From contig NZ_VAWE01000001.1 of NCBI RefSeq assembly GCF_005795905.1, forward strand, positions 7,443,501 to 7,507,500: a DNA stretch of 64,000 bases. The letters are read 5' to 3'. The stretch comes from Streptomyces marianii. GTDB lineage: Bacteria > Actinomycetota > Actinomycetes > Streptomycetales > Streptomycetaceae. Under the pieces are notes generated by a model that made no database searches, was not told the origin of the DNA, and saw nothing but the letters and a program-made list of their open reading frames with translations. The first letter of the stretch is position 1. Each line of letters opens with the position of its first letter. The translations under genes and the position numbers were made by a program. Shown here one piece after another: positions 16,982 to 25,513 of this stretch.

Positions 16982-18283
16982 TCAGCCCGCCGCCGCGGCG
17001 GCACGGACGGCCCGCGTGATCAGGGCGAGATCCGCGTCGCCCGTGACGTACGGCGGCATGGTGTAGATCAGATCGCGGAACGGCCGCAGCCACACGCCTT
17101 CGCGCACGGCCGCCTCGGTCGCCGCCGCCATGTCCACGGGGTGGTCGAGCTGGACGACGCCGATCCCGCCCAGAACGCGGACGTCCTGGACGCCGCCGAT
17201 GCCGGCCGCCTCCGCGAGACCCGCGCGGAGCCCGGTCTCCAGGCGCTTGACCTCCTGCTCCCAGTCCTGGGAGAGCAGCAGGTCGATCGACGCGCAGGCG
17301 ACCGCCGAAGCGAGCGGATTGCCCATGAAGGTCGGCCCGTGCGCCAGCACGGGCACCTCGCCGCGCGAGATGCCGTCGGCCACCCTCCCCGTGCACAGCG
17401 TCGCGGCCATGCTCAGGTAACCGCCGGTCAGCGCCTTGCCGAGACACATGACATCGGGTGAGATCCCCGCGTGCTCCGCCGCGAAGAGCCGGCCCGTGCG
17501 CCCGAATCCGGTGGCGATCTCGTCGAGGACCAGCAGTACGTCGTGCTCGTCGCACGCCTCCCGCAGCACCCGCAGATACGCGGGGGAGTGGAACCGCATC
17601 CCGCCCGCGCCCTGCACCACCGGTTCCACGATCACGGCGGCGAGTTCGTCCGCGTGCCGCGCGACGAGCGCGCGCAGATGGTCCGCGTAGGCGGGGTCGT
17701 ACGGCAGGTCGTGGCCGGCCGGGGGCGCGTCGGCGAAGATCTGCCGCTGCAGGACTCCGGACCACAACTCGTGCATCCCGCCCTCGGGATCGCACACCGA
17801 CATGGGCTGCCAGGTGTCGCCGTGGTAGCCGCCGCGCCAGGTCAGCAGCCGGCGCTTGGCCGGACGGCCTGTCGAACGCCAGTACTGGAGGCACATCTTC
17901 ACCGCGACCTCGACGGAGACCGAGCCCGAGTCGCAGAGGAAGACGTGCCGCAGGGGTTCCGGAGTGATCTCGACGAGCCGGGTCGCGAGCCGGACGGCCG
18001 GCTCGTGAGTGAGCCCGCCGAACATGACGTGGCTCATCCGCTCCAGCTGGCCGCGCGCGGCCTCGTTGAGTACGGGGTGGTTGTAGCCGTGGACCGCGGA
18101 CCACCAGGAGGACATACCGTCCACCAATTCGGTCTGCCCGTGTGCCGGCTCGGCGAGCCGGAGACGCACCCCGGACGCGGACTCCACGACCAGCGGGTCC
18201 GTACGGCCCGGCATGGGACCGTACGGGTGCCAGACGTGGGCCCGGTCCAGGGCCACCAGCTCGCGGGCCCCGGAGCTACGCAT
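16982..18283 (-). CDS. bioA: DAPA aminotransferase (7,8-diaminopelargonate synthase)
   Basis: 433 residues, a class III PLP aminotransferase using S-adenosylmethionine as amino donor to convert KAPA into DAPA. Visible motifs are HVWHPYGPM near the start, [34 protein letters not shown] (PLP-phosphate and ring contacts) and [10 protein letters not shown] carrying the Schiff-base lysine. The ATG at 18283 overlaps the bioB stop by 8 bp (ATGCGTAG), indicating coupling. Longer in-frame starts only re-read bioB sequence. Confidence 0.97.
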   Translation of the reverse strand: MRSSGARELVALDRAHVWHPYGPMPGRTDPLVVESASGVRLRLAEPAHGQTELVDGMSSWWSAVHGYNHPVLNEAARGQLERMSHVMFGGLTHEPAVRLATRLVEITPEPLRHVFLCDSGSVSVEVAVKMCLQYWRSTGRPAKRRLLTWRGGYHGDTWQPMSVCDPEGGMHELWSGVLQRQIFADAPPAGHDLPYDPAYADHLRALVARHADELAAVIVEPVVQGAGGMRFHSPAYLRVLREACDEHDVLLVLDEIATGFGRTGRLFAAEHAGISPDVMCLGKALTGGYLSMAATLCTGRVADGISRGEVPVLAHGPTFMGNPLASAVACASIDLLLSQDWEQEVKRLETGLRAGLAEAAGIGGVQDVRVLGGIGVVQLDHPVDMAAATEAAVREGVWLRPFRDLIYTMPPYVTGDADLALITRAVRAAAAAG

Positions 18284-19448
18284 TGGGGGCGAGGTCGGTT
18301 CCCGCGCCACGGCGGCGGACGGCCACCAGGTCGGGGCGCGCCCCGGAGGCGCCGGCGGCCTCCGGCTCGGATTCCTCGGTGGTGTCGCCGCACGGGGCGC
18401 AGCGCCCGCCGCCGTGCGAACCGCAGCCGCCCGCGGCGGCGTCCGCACGATGCGCCGGCAGCGTCGTGGTGTCCGAGCCCTCCACCTCGAAGCCCGCGTC
18501 CGTGATCATCTCCAGGTCCGCCTTGCCGGCCTGGCCCTCACTGGTGAGGTAGTCGCCGAGGAAGATCGAGTTGACCAGGTGCAGCGCCAGCGGCTGCAGG
18601 GTGCGCAGATGGACCTCGCGACCGCCCGCGAGGCGGACCTCCACGTCCGGGCACACGAACCGCACCATGGCGAGGATGCGCAGCGCCCGCTGAGGGGTCA
18701 GATTCCACTCCTTCGCCAGGGGAGTGCCGTCGAACGGGATCAGGAAGTTCACCGGCACCGAGTCGGGGTCCAGCTCCCGCAGCGCGAACACCACGTCGAC
18801 GAGGTCCTCGTCGCTCTCCCCCATGCCCGCGATCAGCCCCGAGCAGGCGGACAGTCCGGCGGCATGGGCCTTCTGGACCGTGTCCACGCGGTCCGCGTAC
18901 GTGTGGGTGGTCGTGATGTCCCCGTACGTCCCCTCGGACGTGTTGAGGTTGTGGTTGTACGCGTCGGCGCCGGCCTCGCGCAGCCGCTCCGCCTGGCCTT
19001 CGGAGAGCAGTCCCAGACACGCGCACACCTCGACGCCGTCGTTCTGCTCCTTGATGGCGGCGATGGTCTTCGAGACGCGATCGACGTCACGGTCCGTGGG
19101 GCCGCGTCCGCTGGCGACCAGGCAGACCCGCTTCGCGCCGCCCGCGACCCCGGCGGCGGCCGCCTCGGAGGCCTCGTCCGGCTTCAGCCAGGTGTACTTG
19201 AGGATCTCCGCCTTGGAGCCGAGCCGCTGGGAACAGTACGAACAGTCCTCCGGACAGAGCCCTGACTTGAGGTTGACGAGATAGTTCAGTTTCACCCGCC
19301 GCCCGAACCACTGACGGCGTACCTTTCCGGCCGCGGCCACCACATCGAGCAGGTCGTCGTCGGAGGTCGCCAGTACGGCGAGCGCTTCTTCGCGGGTCGG
19401 CAGCTCACGCCGCAGGCCCTTGTCCACCAGCGTGTTCAGGAGGTCCAT
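18276..19448 (-). CDS. bioB: Biotin synthase
   Basis: 390 residues, a radical SAM enzyme that inserts sulfur into dethiobiotin. The SAM cluster cysteines are in [12 protein letters not shown] (C65, C69, C72). Other BioB hallmarks are [15 protein letters not shown] and IPFDGTPL. The C-terminal 60 residues extend beyond the core and contain a cysteine-rich segment ([15 protein letters not shown]) seen in some actinobacterial BioB proteins, of unknown role. It is the first gene of the minus-strand biotin operon. Confidence 0.97.
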   Translation of the reverse strand: MDLLNTLVDKGLRRELPTREEALAVLATSDDDLLDVVAAAGKVRRQWFGRRVKLNYLVNLKSGLCPEDCSYCSQRLGSKAEILKYTWLKPDEASEAAAAGVAGGAKRVCLVASGRGPTDRDVDRVSKTIAAIKEQNDGVEVCACLGLLSEGQAERLREAGADAYNHNLNTSEGTYGDITTTHTYADRVDTVQKAHAAGLSACSGLIAGMGESDEDLVDVVFALRELDPDSVPVNFLIPFDGTPLAKEWNLTPQRALRILAMVRFVCPDVEVRLAGGREVHLRTLQPLALHLVNSIFLGDYLTSEGQAGKADLEMITDAGFEVEGSDTTTLPAHRADAAAGGCGSHGGGRCAPCGDTTEESEPEAAGASGARPDLVAVRRRGAGTDLAPNA

Positions 19449-19590
19449 GGCGCAGATCCTCGCCTACCGGGCACCCCCCGGCCAAGGAGGAACTCCACAA
19501 CAGCCCCCGTTTGAGGTGTGTGTATGGCCACACTCTGACCTCCGGCGTCCCCCGCTAGGGTCTGTTCGCTGCCTACAAAAGGACCGGACC
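19449..19590. promoter_or_regulatory. Divergent biotin promoter region
   Basis: 142 bp between bioB (minus) and bioF (plus), so both biotin transcription units start here. An imperfect symmetrical segment GTGTGTATGGCCACAC occurs near 19517-19533 and could be a regulator site. It does not match the BirA or BioQ operators I know. Confidence 0.4.
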
Positions 19591-20745
19591 ATGCCCCCAG
19601 TGCCTCAGGATCCTTTCGACTGGACGGACGACGCGGCACGCCGCCGTGCGGAGGCGGGCCTCGTCCGTGCGCTCCGTCCCCGGCCCGCCGACTCGGCACT
19701 GCTCGACCTGGCCGGCAACGACTACCTCGGCCTTACCCGCAGGGCGGAGGTCACCGAGGCGGCCGCCTCGGCCGCCCGGCGCTGGGGAGCGGGGGCGACC
19801 GGGTCGCGGCTGGTGACCGGAAGCACCGAACTGCACGCGGAACTGGAGCGCGAACTCGCCGAGTTCTGCGGGTTCGAGGCCGCCCTGGTGTTCTCCTCGG
19901 GGTACGCGGCGAACCTCGCGGCGCTCACGGCACTCAGCGCGCACGAGTCGCTCATCGTCTCGGACGCCGGTAACCACGCCTCGATCGTCGACGGCTGCAG
20001 GCTGTCGCGGGCGGAGACCGCCGTCGTGGCGCACGCCGATCCGGAGGCCGTGGCCAAGGTGCTCGACGCCCACTCGGGCAGGCGAGCCCTGCTCGTGACC
20101 GACTCGGTGTTCTCGGTGGACGGAGACGCCGCGCCGCTGGCCGCCCTCGCCGGTGTGTGCCGCGCGCACGGGGCGGCCCTGGTCGTGGACGACGCGCACG
20201 GCTTCGGCGTCCTCGGCGAAGGCGGCAGAGGGGCCCTGAACGCCGCCGGTCTCGCGGGCGCCACGGGTGTCGTCGCCACGCTCACCCTGTCCAAGTCGCT
20301 GGGAAGCCAGGGCGGAGCGGTCCTCGGCCCGGCGCGGGTCATCGAGCACCTCGTCAACGCCGCCCGGACGTTCATCTTCGACACCGGGCTCGCCCCGGCC
20401 GCCGTCGGCGCCTCCCTCGCGAGCCTGCGGCTCCTGCGCCGTGAGCCCGCGCTCGCGGACCGGGCCCGGGTCGTGGCGCGCACGTTGCACGGGCGGCTGA
20501 CGGAGGCGGGACTGACCGCCGCCCGGCCGGACGCGGCCGTCGTCTCCGTACAGGCGCCCTCACCCGAGTCGGCGGTGCGCTGGGCGGCGGACTGCCGTGC
20601 CGCGGGTCTGGCCGTGGGGTGCTTCCGGCCGCCGTCCGTGCCGGACGGGATCTCACGGATCAGGCTCACCGCCCGCGCCGACCTCACCGATCGGCAGATC
20701 GGGGCGGCGGTCGCCACCATCCTGGAGACGGCGCCCGGTGTCTGA
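19591..20745 (+). CDS. bioF: 8-amino-7-oxononanoate synthase
   Basis: 384 residues, an alpha-oxoamine synthase that condenses pimeloyl-ACP or -CoA with alanine to KAPA. It shows LDLAGNDYLGL, GAGATGSRLVTGST, VVDDAHGFGVLG and the PLP lysine in LTLSKSLGSQGG. ATG 19591 follows an AAGGA ribosome site. It is transcribed divergently from bioB. Together the four genes cover KAPA to biotin; no bioC/bioH or other pimelate-forming genes lie in the window. Confidence 0.97.
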   Translation: MPPVPQDPFDWTDDAARRRAEAGLVRALRPRPADSALLDLAGNDYLGLTRRAEVTEAAASAARRWGAGATGSRLVTGSTELHAELERELAEFCGFEAALVFSSGYAANLAALTALSAHESLIVSDAGNHASIVDGCRLSRAETAVVAHADPEAVAKVLDAHSGRRALLVTDSVFSVDGDAAPLAALAGVCRAHGAALVVDDAHGFGVLGEGGRGALNAAGLAGATGVVATLTLSKSLGSQGGAVLGPARVIEHLVNAARTFIFDTGLAPAAVGASLASLRLLRREPALADRARVVARTLHGRLTEAGLTAARPDAAVVSVQAPSPESAVRWAADCRAAGLAVGCFRPPSVPDGISRIRLTARADLTDRQIGAAVATILETAPGV

Positions 20746-20894
20746 CCCGGCGCCGCGTGTGGGACGCCGCACGTCTGACTCGGTGCCGGGCGTCCGGGGT
20801 GGCGCCGAGGGGTACCGGTCACGCCGGGGGTACGGGCGGAACCGGGATGAAGGCGGGCCGGGCAGGGGGATCCGCGCTTGCGGCGCGGGCCCGT

Positions 20895-21110
20895 TCACCT
20901 CGACGGCGCGCCCAGCCCCCTGAGGAAACCGGTCCAGGCGGCCGGTGAGAACACGAGGAGCGGCAGTCCGGGATTCTTCGAGTCGCGCACCGCCAGGGCG
21001 CCGTCGGCGCACAGGGCGGTCTCCACGCAGTTGTTCATTCCCACGCTGCGGCTGCTGCGCTGCCAGGACGTGCCCGGCATGGGGCGTACACGTGCGTCGT
21101 GAGCAGACAT
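20895..21110 (-). CDS. DUF397 domain protein
   Basis: 71 residues, a typical actinobacterial DUF397 protein (SWQRSSRS near the N-terminus, NNCVETA, AVRDSKNP, FSPAAWTGFL). These small proteins pair with an XRE regulator and an anti-sigma-like ATPase in WhiJ-type regulatory sets of Streptomyces development. It starts 15 bp after the XRE gene, so the two form an operon. Confidence 0.9.
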   Translation of the reverse strand: MSAHDARVRPMPGTSWQRSSRSVGMNNCVETALCADGALAVRDSKNPGLPLLVFSPAAWTGFLRGLGAPSR

Positions 21111-21125
21111 CGGGGGGTGCCTTCC

Positions 21126-21983
21126 CTACACGCCGTCACGGATCCCTGCGATGAGATCCAACGAGTCAGTCGGCGAGAGCGCATGCGCCTGCATGGTGCG
21201 GAAAGCAGCGCCGTACGTCTCGAGGTCTTCCTTTCGTTCGAGGTAGAGACTACTCGTCAAGTGGTCGAGAACAACTACGTCTAGATCGGAAGTGTTCGGA
21301 AAGGAGAAGATAACGAAAGATCCGGTCAGTCCCACGTAGCCGCCCGTCGAGAAGGGCAGCACCTGCAGCCGGACATGCGGGAGTTGCGCCATCTCCAGCA
21401 CCCGGCGAAGCTGTCCCCGCATCACCTCCCGACCGCCCACCTGACGCCGCAGGACCGCCTCGTCCAGCACGGCACTGAAGGTCAGCGGGCGTTCCGCCCG
21501 CAGCACGCGCTGACGCGCGATGCGCACTTCCACCAGTGAGTCAACCGTCGCCGTCGGCACGCTCTCCAGTGCGGAACGGGTCACCGCCCGCGCGTAGTCG
21601 GGCGTCTGCAGCAGCCCGGGCACCACCGAGGTCTCCAGAGTGCGCGCCGCGCTCGCCTGGGACTCCAGGCTGATGAAGTCCCGGTACTGCGGCGGAATCA
21701 CCCCGCGGTACGCGTGCCACCAGCCCTTTCCTCCGCCGTCCGCCGTGCCGGCCAGCGTCCCCAGCAGCTCGCGCAGCCGTTGGTCGGCGACTCCGTAGGC
21801 GTCCAGCAGCCGGGCCACATCGGCCGGTTTCACACCGCTGGTTCCGGTCTCTATGCGGCTCACCTTCGACTGGTTCCAGCCCACGAGCAGCGCCGCCTCC
21901 CGGCTCGTCAGGCCGACGCCCAGCCGCAGACCGCGCAGTTCCTCCCCGAGCTTGCGCCGGCGCACCGCGGGACCCTGCCGCAT
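21126..21983 (-). CDS. XRE-family regulator with DUF5753 domain
   Basis: 285 residues. N-terminal helix-turn-helix (about residues 8-60: SREAALLVGWNQSKVSRIET). The remaining 200 residues are the DUF5753 domain (YRDFISLESQA, VVPGLLQTPDYARAV, LDEAVLRRQVGG). The start at 21983 follows a GGAGGAG site; an upstream in-frame ATG at 22091 is less likely. With the DUF397 gene downstream and the divergent ATPase gene, it resembles WhiJ-like modules, which bind the promoter of their own locus. Confidence 0.92.
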   Translation of the reverse strand: MRQGPAVRRRKLGEELRGLRLGVGLTSREAALLVGWNQSKVSRIETGTSGVKPADVARLLDAYGVADQRLRELLGTLAGTADGGGKGWWHAYRGVIPPQYRDFISLESQASAARTLETSVVPGLLQTPDYARAVTRSALESVPTATVDSLVEVRIARQRVLRAERPLTFSAVLDEAVLRRQVGGREVMRGQLRRVLEMAQLPHVRLQVLPFSTGGYVGLTGSFVIFSFPNTSDLDVVVLDHLTSSLYLERKEDLETYGAAFRTMQAHALSPTDSLDLIAGIRDGV

Positions 21984-22249
21984 GCCGAATCTCCTCCTGC
22001 TCTCCGCGGCCCCACGGCCGCCGGGCACCGGCGGACGCAGCGCCAAGCGCCAAGTCTGCGCCCAAATACGCTCTCGCGTAGCAGTGTTCATCGCTTTGAG
22101 CGACAGATATATGCATATCCAGGTGGATCCCCTGCCATGGGGACGGCAACAGTGGCAGTCTGGCGCGAAGCGCAGTCCGAGGCTGTTCCGGCATCCAATC
22201 CGCTACGTGCCGCGCTCCGGCAGCCCCGGTGGGAAAGGGACAGCTCGCC

Positions 22250-22690
22250 ATGGCAGACCATCAGGAAGCCTCCGTCACTCTGCCGAGCGATCCCGCCTCG
22301 GTATCCGCCGCGCGCAGATACGTCTCCGAGGTCCTCGCGGAATGGGGACTACCGGGGGAGACCGGCACCGCCGACACGGTCCGTCTCATCGTCTCCGAGC
22401 TCACCACCAACGCCGTCCAGCACACCTTCGGGCTGTCCCCGACCTTCACGGTGGACGTACGGCTGGAGCGCGACGAGCGTCTGTGCATCGGTGTCACGGA
22501 CAGCCACCCCCGCAGGCCCCAGCGCCTGCCCGCGGCCGTGCAGCAGGACAACGGCCGCGGCATGGTCATCATCCGCTGGCTCATCGCGGAATGCGGGGGA
22601 AAGCTGCACGTCGACCCCACGCCCGAGGGCGGCAAGACCGTCTGGATCGCGATCCCCTGGAGCATGGCCGACGCCGAACCAACGCTCTGA
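22250..22690 (+). CDS. ATP-binding anti-sigma-factor-like protein
   Basis: 146 residues with a histidine-kinase-like ATPase fold (HATPase_c_2). The N-box is SELTTNAVQH and the later glycine box is NGRGMVIIRWL. Such stand-alone domains act as anti-sigma or serine kinase regulators (SpoIIAB/RsbW-like). ATG 22250 was chosen; GTG 22229 adds seven residues. It is divergent from the XRE-DUF397 operon and completes the usual trio. Confidence 0.88.
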   Translation: MADHQEASVTLPSDPASVSAARRYVSEVLAEWGLPGETGTADTVRLIVSELTTNAVQHTFGLSPTFTVDVRLERDERLCIGVTDSHPRRPQRLPAAVQQDNGRGMVIIRWLIAECGGKLHVDPTPEGGKTVWIAIPWSMADAEPTL

Positions 22691-22872
22691 GAGCCCGGAC
22701 CGGTCGCCGCAGCGGTGCGCCCGGGCCGAACGACGTGCCCGGGCCGGTCGACGTTCGACGCTCGGGGGCTGACGTCCGCGACCGCCCCGCCGCTGCGACG
22801 GCGTCACCTCGGCCGACGGGACATCGGCGCCGCCGGTGCGCGCGGCCGGCGTACCGGCGGCGCCGAAGTCCG
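22691..22872. other. Spacer, no gene recognised
   Basis: Downstream of the ATPase gene up to the CTAG (22873-22876) that flanks the MITE-like element. No feature is supported. Confidence 0.5.
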
Positions 22873-22876
22873 CTAG

Positions 22877-23164
22877 GGCCGCGTCAGGCAAGGTTGCCCG
22901 TCAAGGAGCGGCGTCCGGTGCACGGGGCCTCCCCGGGCCCTCCGGTCGAGGGGGTGGGGTCTGCCCCGGGCCCTCCGGCCGAGGGGGTGGGGTCTGCCCC
23001 GGACCCTCCGGTCGAGGGGGTGGGGTCTCCCCAGGCCCTCCGGGCCGAGGGGAAGATCGCAAGGCCCCGGATCGACCTCGTAGTGGGCCTACTCGGTTGA
23101 TCCGGCAACGCCGCGAGTCGCCGTACCGGGCGCCGCGACGGGGCGAACGTCGCCCGATGCGGCA
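22877..23164 (+). mobile_element. MITE-like element, copy B
   Basis: 288-bp element flanked by CTAG on both sides (22873-22876 and 23165-23168), consistent with a 4-bp target duplication. Its ends match copy A (12775-12934) in opposite orientation. The shared core includes long near-identical stretches on both sides of an extra block of about 125 bp carrying 33-bp tandem repeats. The right-hand CTAG supplies the stop codon of the neighbouring NlpC/P60 gene. Confidence 0.78.
22932..23052 (+). repeat. 33-bp tandem repeat, 3.7 copies
   Basis: Units begin at 22932, 22965, 22998 and 23031 (the last truncated). The unit contains CCCTCCGGTCGAGGGGGTGG. Copy A of the element lacks this block. The units differ by a few bases, so the array is not recent or is under drift. 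Confidence 0.88.
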
Positions 23165-23641
23165 CTAGCGCACGCGCCCGTAGCGGACGCCCTTGGACCA
23201 GATCTTGGTCAGCTTCACGACGGAACCGGTTTTCGGCGAGTGCCAGATCTTCCCGGCCCCGGCGTAGATACCGACGTGGTACACGTACCCCCGCGAGTGG
23301 AAGAACACCAGGTCACCCCGTTGCCGCTGGGAGGCGGAGATGTGACGGGTGCGGTTGTACTGCTGCTGGGCCGTGCGCGGCAGTTGCTTGCCCGCCTTCT
23401 TGTAGGCGTAGAGCGTGAGCCCCGAGCAGTCGAAGCGGCTCGGACCGGTGGCCCCGTACCCGTACGGGGCCCCCTTCTTCGACGCGGCGACCTTGAGAGC
23501 CTTCGTCGCGTGCGCCGAGGCCGCCTGTGCCTCCGGCGCACCGCCCGGCACGATCAGCGAGCCACCGACGGCGGCGATCGTGAGTGCCGAGACGGCGCCC
23601 GTCCGGGACAGCAGGGACGGGAGATGTGTCTGCGCAGTCAT
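23165..23641 (-). CDS. Secreted NlpC/P60 cell-wall hydrolase
   Basis: 158 residues. A signal peptide (residues 1-40, cleavage after AQA) precedes an NlpC/P60 domain. This family cleaves D-gamma-glutamyl-meso-diaminopimelate bonds in peptidoglycan. The catalytic cysteine is in RFDCSGLTLYAY (C72) and the histidine in YHVGIYAG (H122), with a second histidine at 134. No additional binding domain is present. The leader upstream matches a c-di-AMP riboswitch, so expression should fall when c-di-AMP is high. The stop codon TAG overlaps the CTAG flank of MITE copy B. Confidence 0.92.
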   Translation of the reverse strand: MTAQTHLPSLLSRTGAVSALTIAAVGGSLIVPGGAPEAQAASAHATKALKVAASKKGAPYGYGATGPSRFDCSGLTLYAYKKAGKQLPRTAQQQYNRTRHISASQRQRGDLVFFHSRGYVYHVGIYAGAGKIWHSPKTGSVVKLTKIWSKGVRYGRVR

Positions 23642-23653
23642 GCGCAACCCTTC

Positions 23654-23795
23654 GTCAGCCGCCTGTGAAGGATGACCTGTCGGGTTCGGACTGGCGAAGG
23701 CGCCCGGCCGTTCACACGGCTTCACCCCAAGGACCAGCCACCGTTCCGGTGGCCGGCCCGCAATGCTGGGTCCTCCACTCCTGCCGAAGCCCTCA
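23654..23795 (-). promoter_or_regulatory. ydaO/yuaA-type c-di-AMP riboswitch
   Basis: The minus-strand leader of the NlpC/P60 gene shows the conserved ydaO blocks in order: GGCTTCGGCAGGAG, GGAGGACCCA, TTGGGGTGAA, then CCGAACCCGACAGG and CACAGGCGGC, ending about 13 nt before the start codon. In actinobacteria this class controls cell-wall hydrolase genes such as rpfA and NlpC/P60 members and turns expression off when c-di-AMP binds. It was identified by eye; a covariance search was not run. Confidence 0.8.
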
Positions 23796-24165
23796 TGTCG
23801 ACCAGGCATCCGGTGCGGCGGCAGGACTCGGCGTCCGCCCGGACCGCCCCGCCGCGGTGGCGGGGGCTTGTCGTCCCAGGGATCTTGACCCACGAACTGT
23901 CGGATTTCCGAGTCGAAACGACGATTTGTGAGGCTCCTCACCACTGATCTGTTCGAGTGGACAGGGCCGTTCGGGGGACCGGGTGTCGCCGGGTGACGAG
24001 CCCCGTACCTGCGGCGGAGCGCTTCGTTGGGCCGATCGGGCGATATGGTTGCGCAACTTGCACCGGACGAAAGTCGAAGCCCTCACTGGTCCGGATGGGC
24101 GACACCCGGTCGTACGCTTCTCGGGCGGGTCGCAGGCGTCGGATCGCCCCTTTCGCGGTGGATCG
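23796..24165. other. No gene recognised; promoter of the riboswitch transcript
   Basis: 370 bp between the riboswitch and the next gene stop at 24166. Its left part should hold the promoter for the NlpC/P60 transcript. No coding sequence is supported on either strand. Confidence 0.45.
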
Positions 24166-24441
24166 TCAACTCTGGTACTCCGATGGCACGGTGATCCGGG
24201 AGGCTCGGCGATCTCCGCCCAATAGCCGTAGCGCGCGGGCCAATGTGACGGTGTGCAGCTCGCTCTCGCCGCGCATATGCATGACCGTCAGGGCGTCGCG
24301 GAGCGCCGTGGCCCGCGCGACCAGGGCCTGTGCGGCGCGGAGGGCTCCATACGTGTGTGTCCCGCGTGCCGGGTTGATCCTTCCCAGCTGGTCGACCACT
24401 TCGAGATAGCTGTCGACGAACGCGCTCTCGGCGCGTGTCAT
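24166..24441 (-). CDS. Hypothetical protein downstream of clpP-like gene
   Basis: 91 residues from ATG 24441 (MTRAESAFVDSYLEVVDQLG); a GTG about 30 bp upstream could extend it to just after the ClpP stop. It is mostly helical, with no membrane segment or signal peptide, and contains ARALRLLGGDRRASRIT near the end. I do not recognise the family. Its position directly behind the ClpP-like gene suggests cotranscription. Confidence 0.55.
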   Translation of the reverse strand: MTRAESAFVDSYLEVVDQLGRINPARGTHTYGALRAAQALVARATALRDALTVMHMRGESELHTVTLARALRLLGGDRRASRITVPSEYQS

Positions 24442-24481
24442 TGCGGGCAGCGGCGGCGGTTCGGGTGGCAGCACCGCCCGC

Positions 24482-25117
24482 TCACCAGCGGCCGGCGGAA
24501 GTGAGGGACGTCTTCCGGTTCTTGATGATGTGATCGACCAGCCCGTAGTCACGGGCTCCAGCGGCGTCGTACACGGTGTCGCGGTCGAGGTCGGCGGCGA
24601 CGCGTTCGGCGCTCCGGCCGGTGTGGCGGGCGAACATGGCCGTGAGCTGCTCCCGCAGCCGCAGCAACTCCTGTGCCCGGATGCCCAGATCGGTGGGCTG
24701 CCCCCGCACCGGCTCGGGCAGCGAGGGCTGCTGGACGACCACGCGGGCACCGGGCAGGGCCGCGCGCCTGCCCGGGGTTCCGGCTGCGAGCAGTACGGCG
24801 GCGGTCGACGCGGCCTGTCCCAGGCAGGTGGTGACGACGTCGCAGGTCACCGTCTGCATCGTGTCGTAGATGGCGGTCATGGCGCTGACGGGGCCGCCGG
24901 GCGAGTTGATGTAGAGCGAGATGTCCTGGTCCGGCGCGGCGTACTCCAGGTACAGGAACTGTGCGATGACGTCGTTGGCGCAGGTGTCGTCGACCGGAGT
25001 GCCGAGGAAGACGATCCGTTCGTCGAGCAGCCTGGCGTAGGGGTCGAGCGTGCGCTTCCCGTCGCTCGTGTGTTCGGTGAACTCGGGCAGGACATGGCGG
25101 GCGGACGGACCGTTCAC
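24482..25117 (-). CDS. ClpP-like protein lacking the catalytic histidine
   Basis: 211 residues of the ClpP serine-protease family, which forms the proteolytic barrel partnered by Clp ATPases. The nucleophile serine is present ([15 protein letters not shown]104). The triad aspartate is kept in [13 protein letters not shown]. The usual MHQPS histidine position reads [10 protein letters not shown], with glutamine at residue 129. The subunit is therefore predicted to be inactive alone and may work in a mixed barrel. GTG 25117 follows a GAGGAG site and fits the family start. It is divergent from a YefM-type antitoxin across a TGTACA palindrome. Confidence 0.85.
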   Translation of the reverse strand: MNGPSARHVLPEFTEHTSDGKRTLDPYARLLDERIVFLGTPVDDTCANDVIAQFLYLEYAAPDQDISLYINSPGGPVSAMTAIYDTMQTVTCDVVTTCLGQAASTAAVLLAAGTPGRRAALPGARVVVQQPSLPEPVRGQPTDLGIRAQELLRLREQLTAMFARHTGRSAERVAADLDRDTVYDAAGARDYGLVDHIIKNRKTSLTSAGRW

Positions 25118-25186
25118 GACGTACCACTCCTCAAGCGGCCGCACCCGGCGGCCAAGTCTGCGGCGTCTGCTAGGACCTCGGTAAAA

Positions 25187-25205
25187 AATGTACAGGACGT
25201 ACATT
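25187..25205. promoter_or_regulatory. YefM-type operator (TGTACA palindrome)
   Basis: AATGTAC-AGGAC-GTACATT, a perfect 7-bp-arm inverted repeat. YefM/Phd antitoxins of E. coli and Streptomyces recognise TGTACA-containing palindromes. It ends 17 bp upstream of the antitoxin start and lies about 70 bp from the divergent ClpP-like start, so it could control both genes. Confidence 0.75.
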
Positions 25206-25222
25206 CCTTTATGATGGGGAGC

Positions 25223-25513
25223 ATGGCCTACGAGATTCCGGTGACGCAAGCCCGAGCTGAACTCGCCGAGCTGATCAATCGCGTCGTCTACGGCGGCGAA
25301 CGGGTTGTCGTGACCCGGCACGGGAAGCCGCTCGTGGCCCTGGTGTCCGCGGCTGACCTGGAGCGATTGGAGGCCGCGGGGCAGGCCGCCGAGGAGTCCG
25401 GGATCACCTCCGTGTCGTCGCTGCGCTCCACGGAGCCGTCCGCTCCCGGCGAACGCGGCCGCTTCGGCATCGCGGCGGAGCACCGGCCACCCGGCACGGG
25501 CGGCTGCTCCTGA
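25223..25513 (+). CDS. Phd/YefM-family antitoxin
   Basis: 96 residues. The N-terminal 60 residues match the Phd/YefM DNA-binding domain ([37 protein letters not shown]). The C-terminal part is flexible, as in toxin-binding tails. ATG 25223 follows GGGGA; ATGs at 25211 and 25214 are in frame but too close to the operator. No toxin gene follows: the next 500 bp lack a RelE, YoeB or PIN reading frame. It is either orphaned or works as a repressor only. Confidence 0.88.
   Translation: MAYEIPVTQARAELAELINRVVYGGERVVVTRHGKPLVALVSAADLERLEAAGQAAEESGITSVSSLRSTEPSAPGERGRFGIAAEHRPPGTGGCS

Noticed and set aside
19517..19533. BirA or BioQ operator
   Set aside because: Some symmetry is present but it does not match either known operator; kept only as part of the promoter region.
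22932..23052. CRISPR array
   Set aside because: The 33-bp units are contiguous without spacers, so this is a simple tandem repeat.
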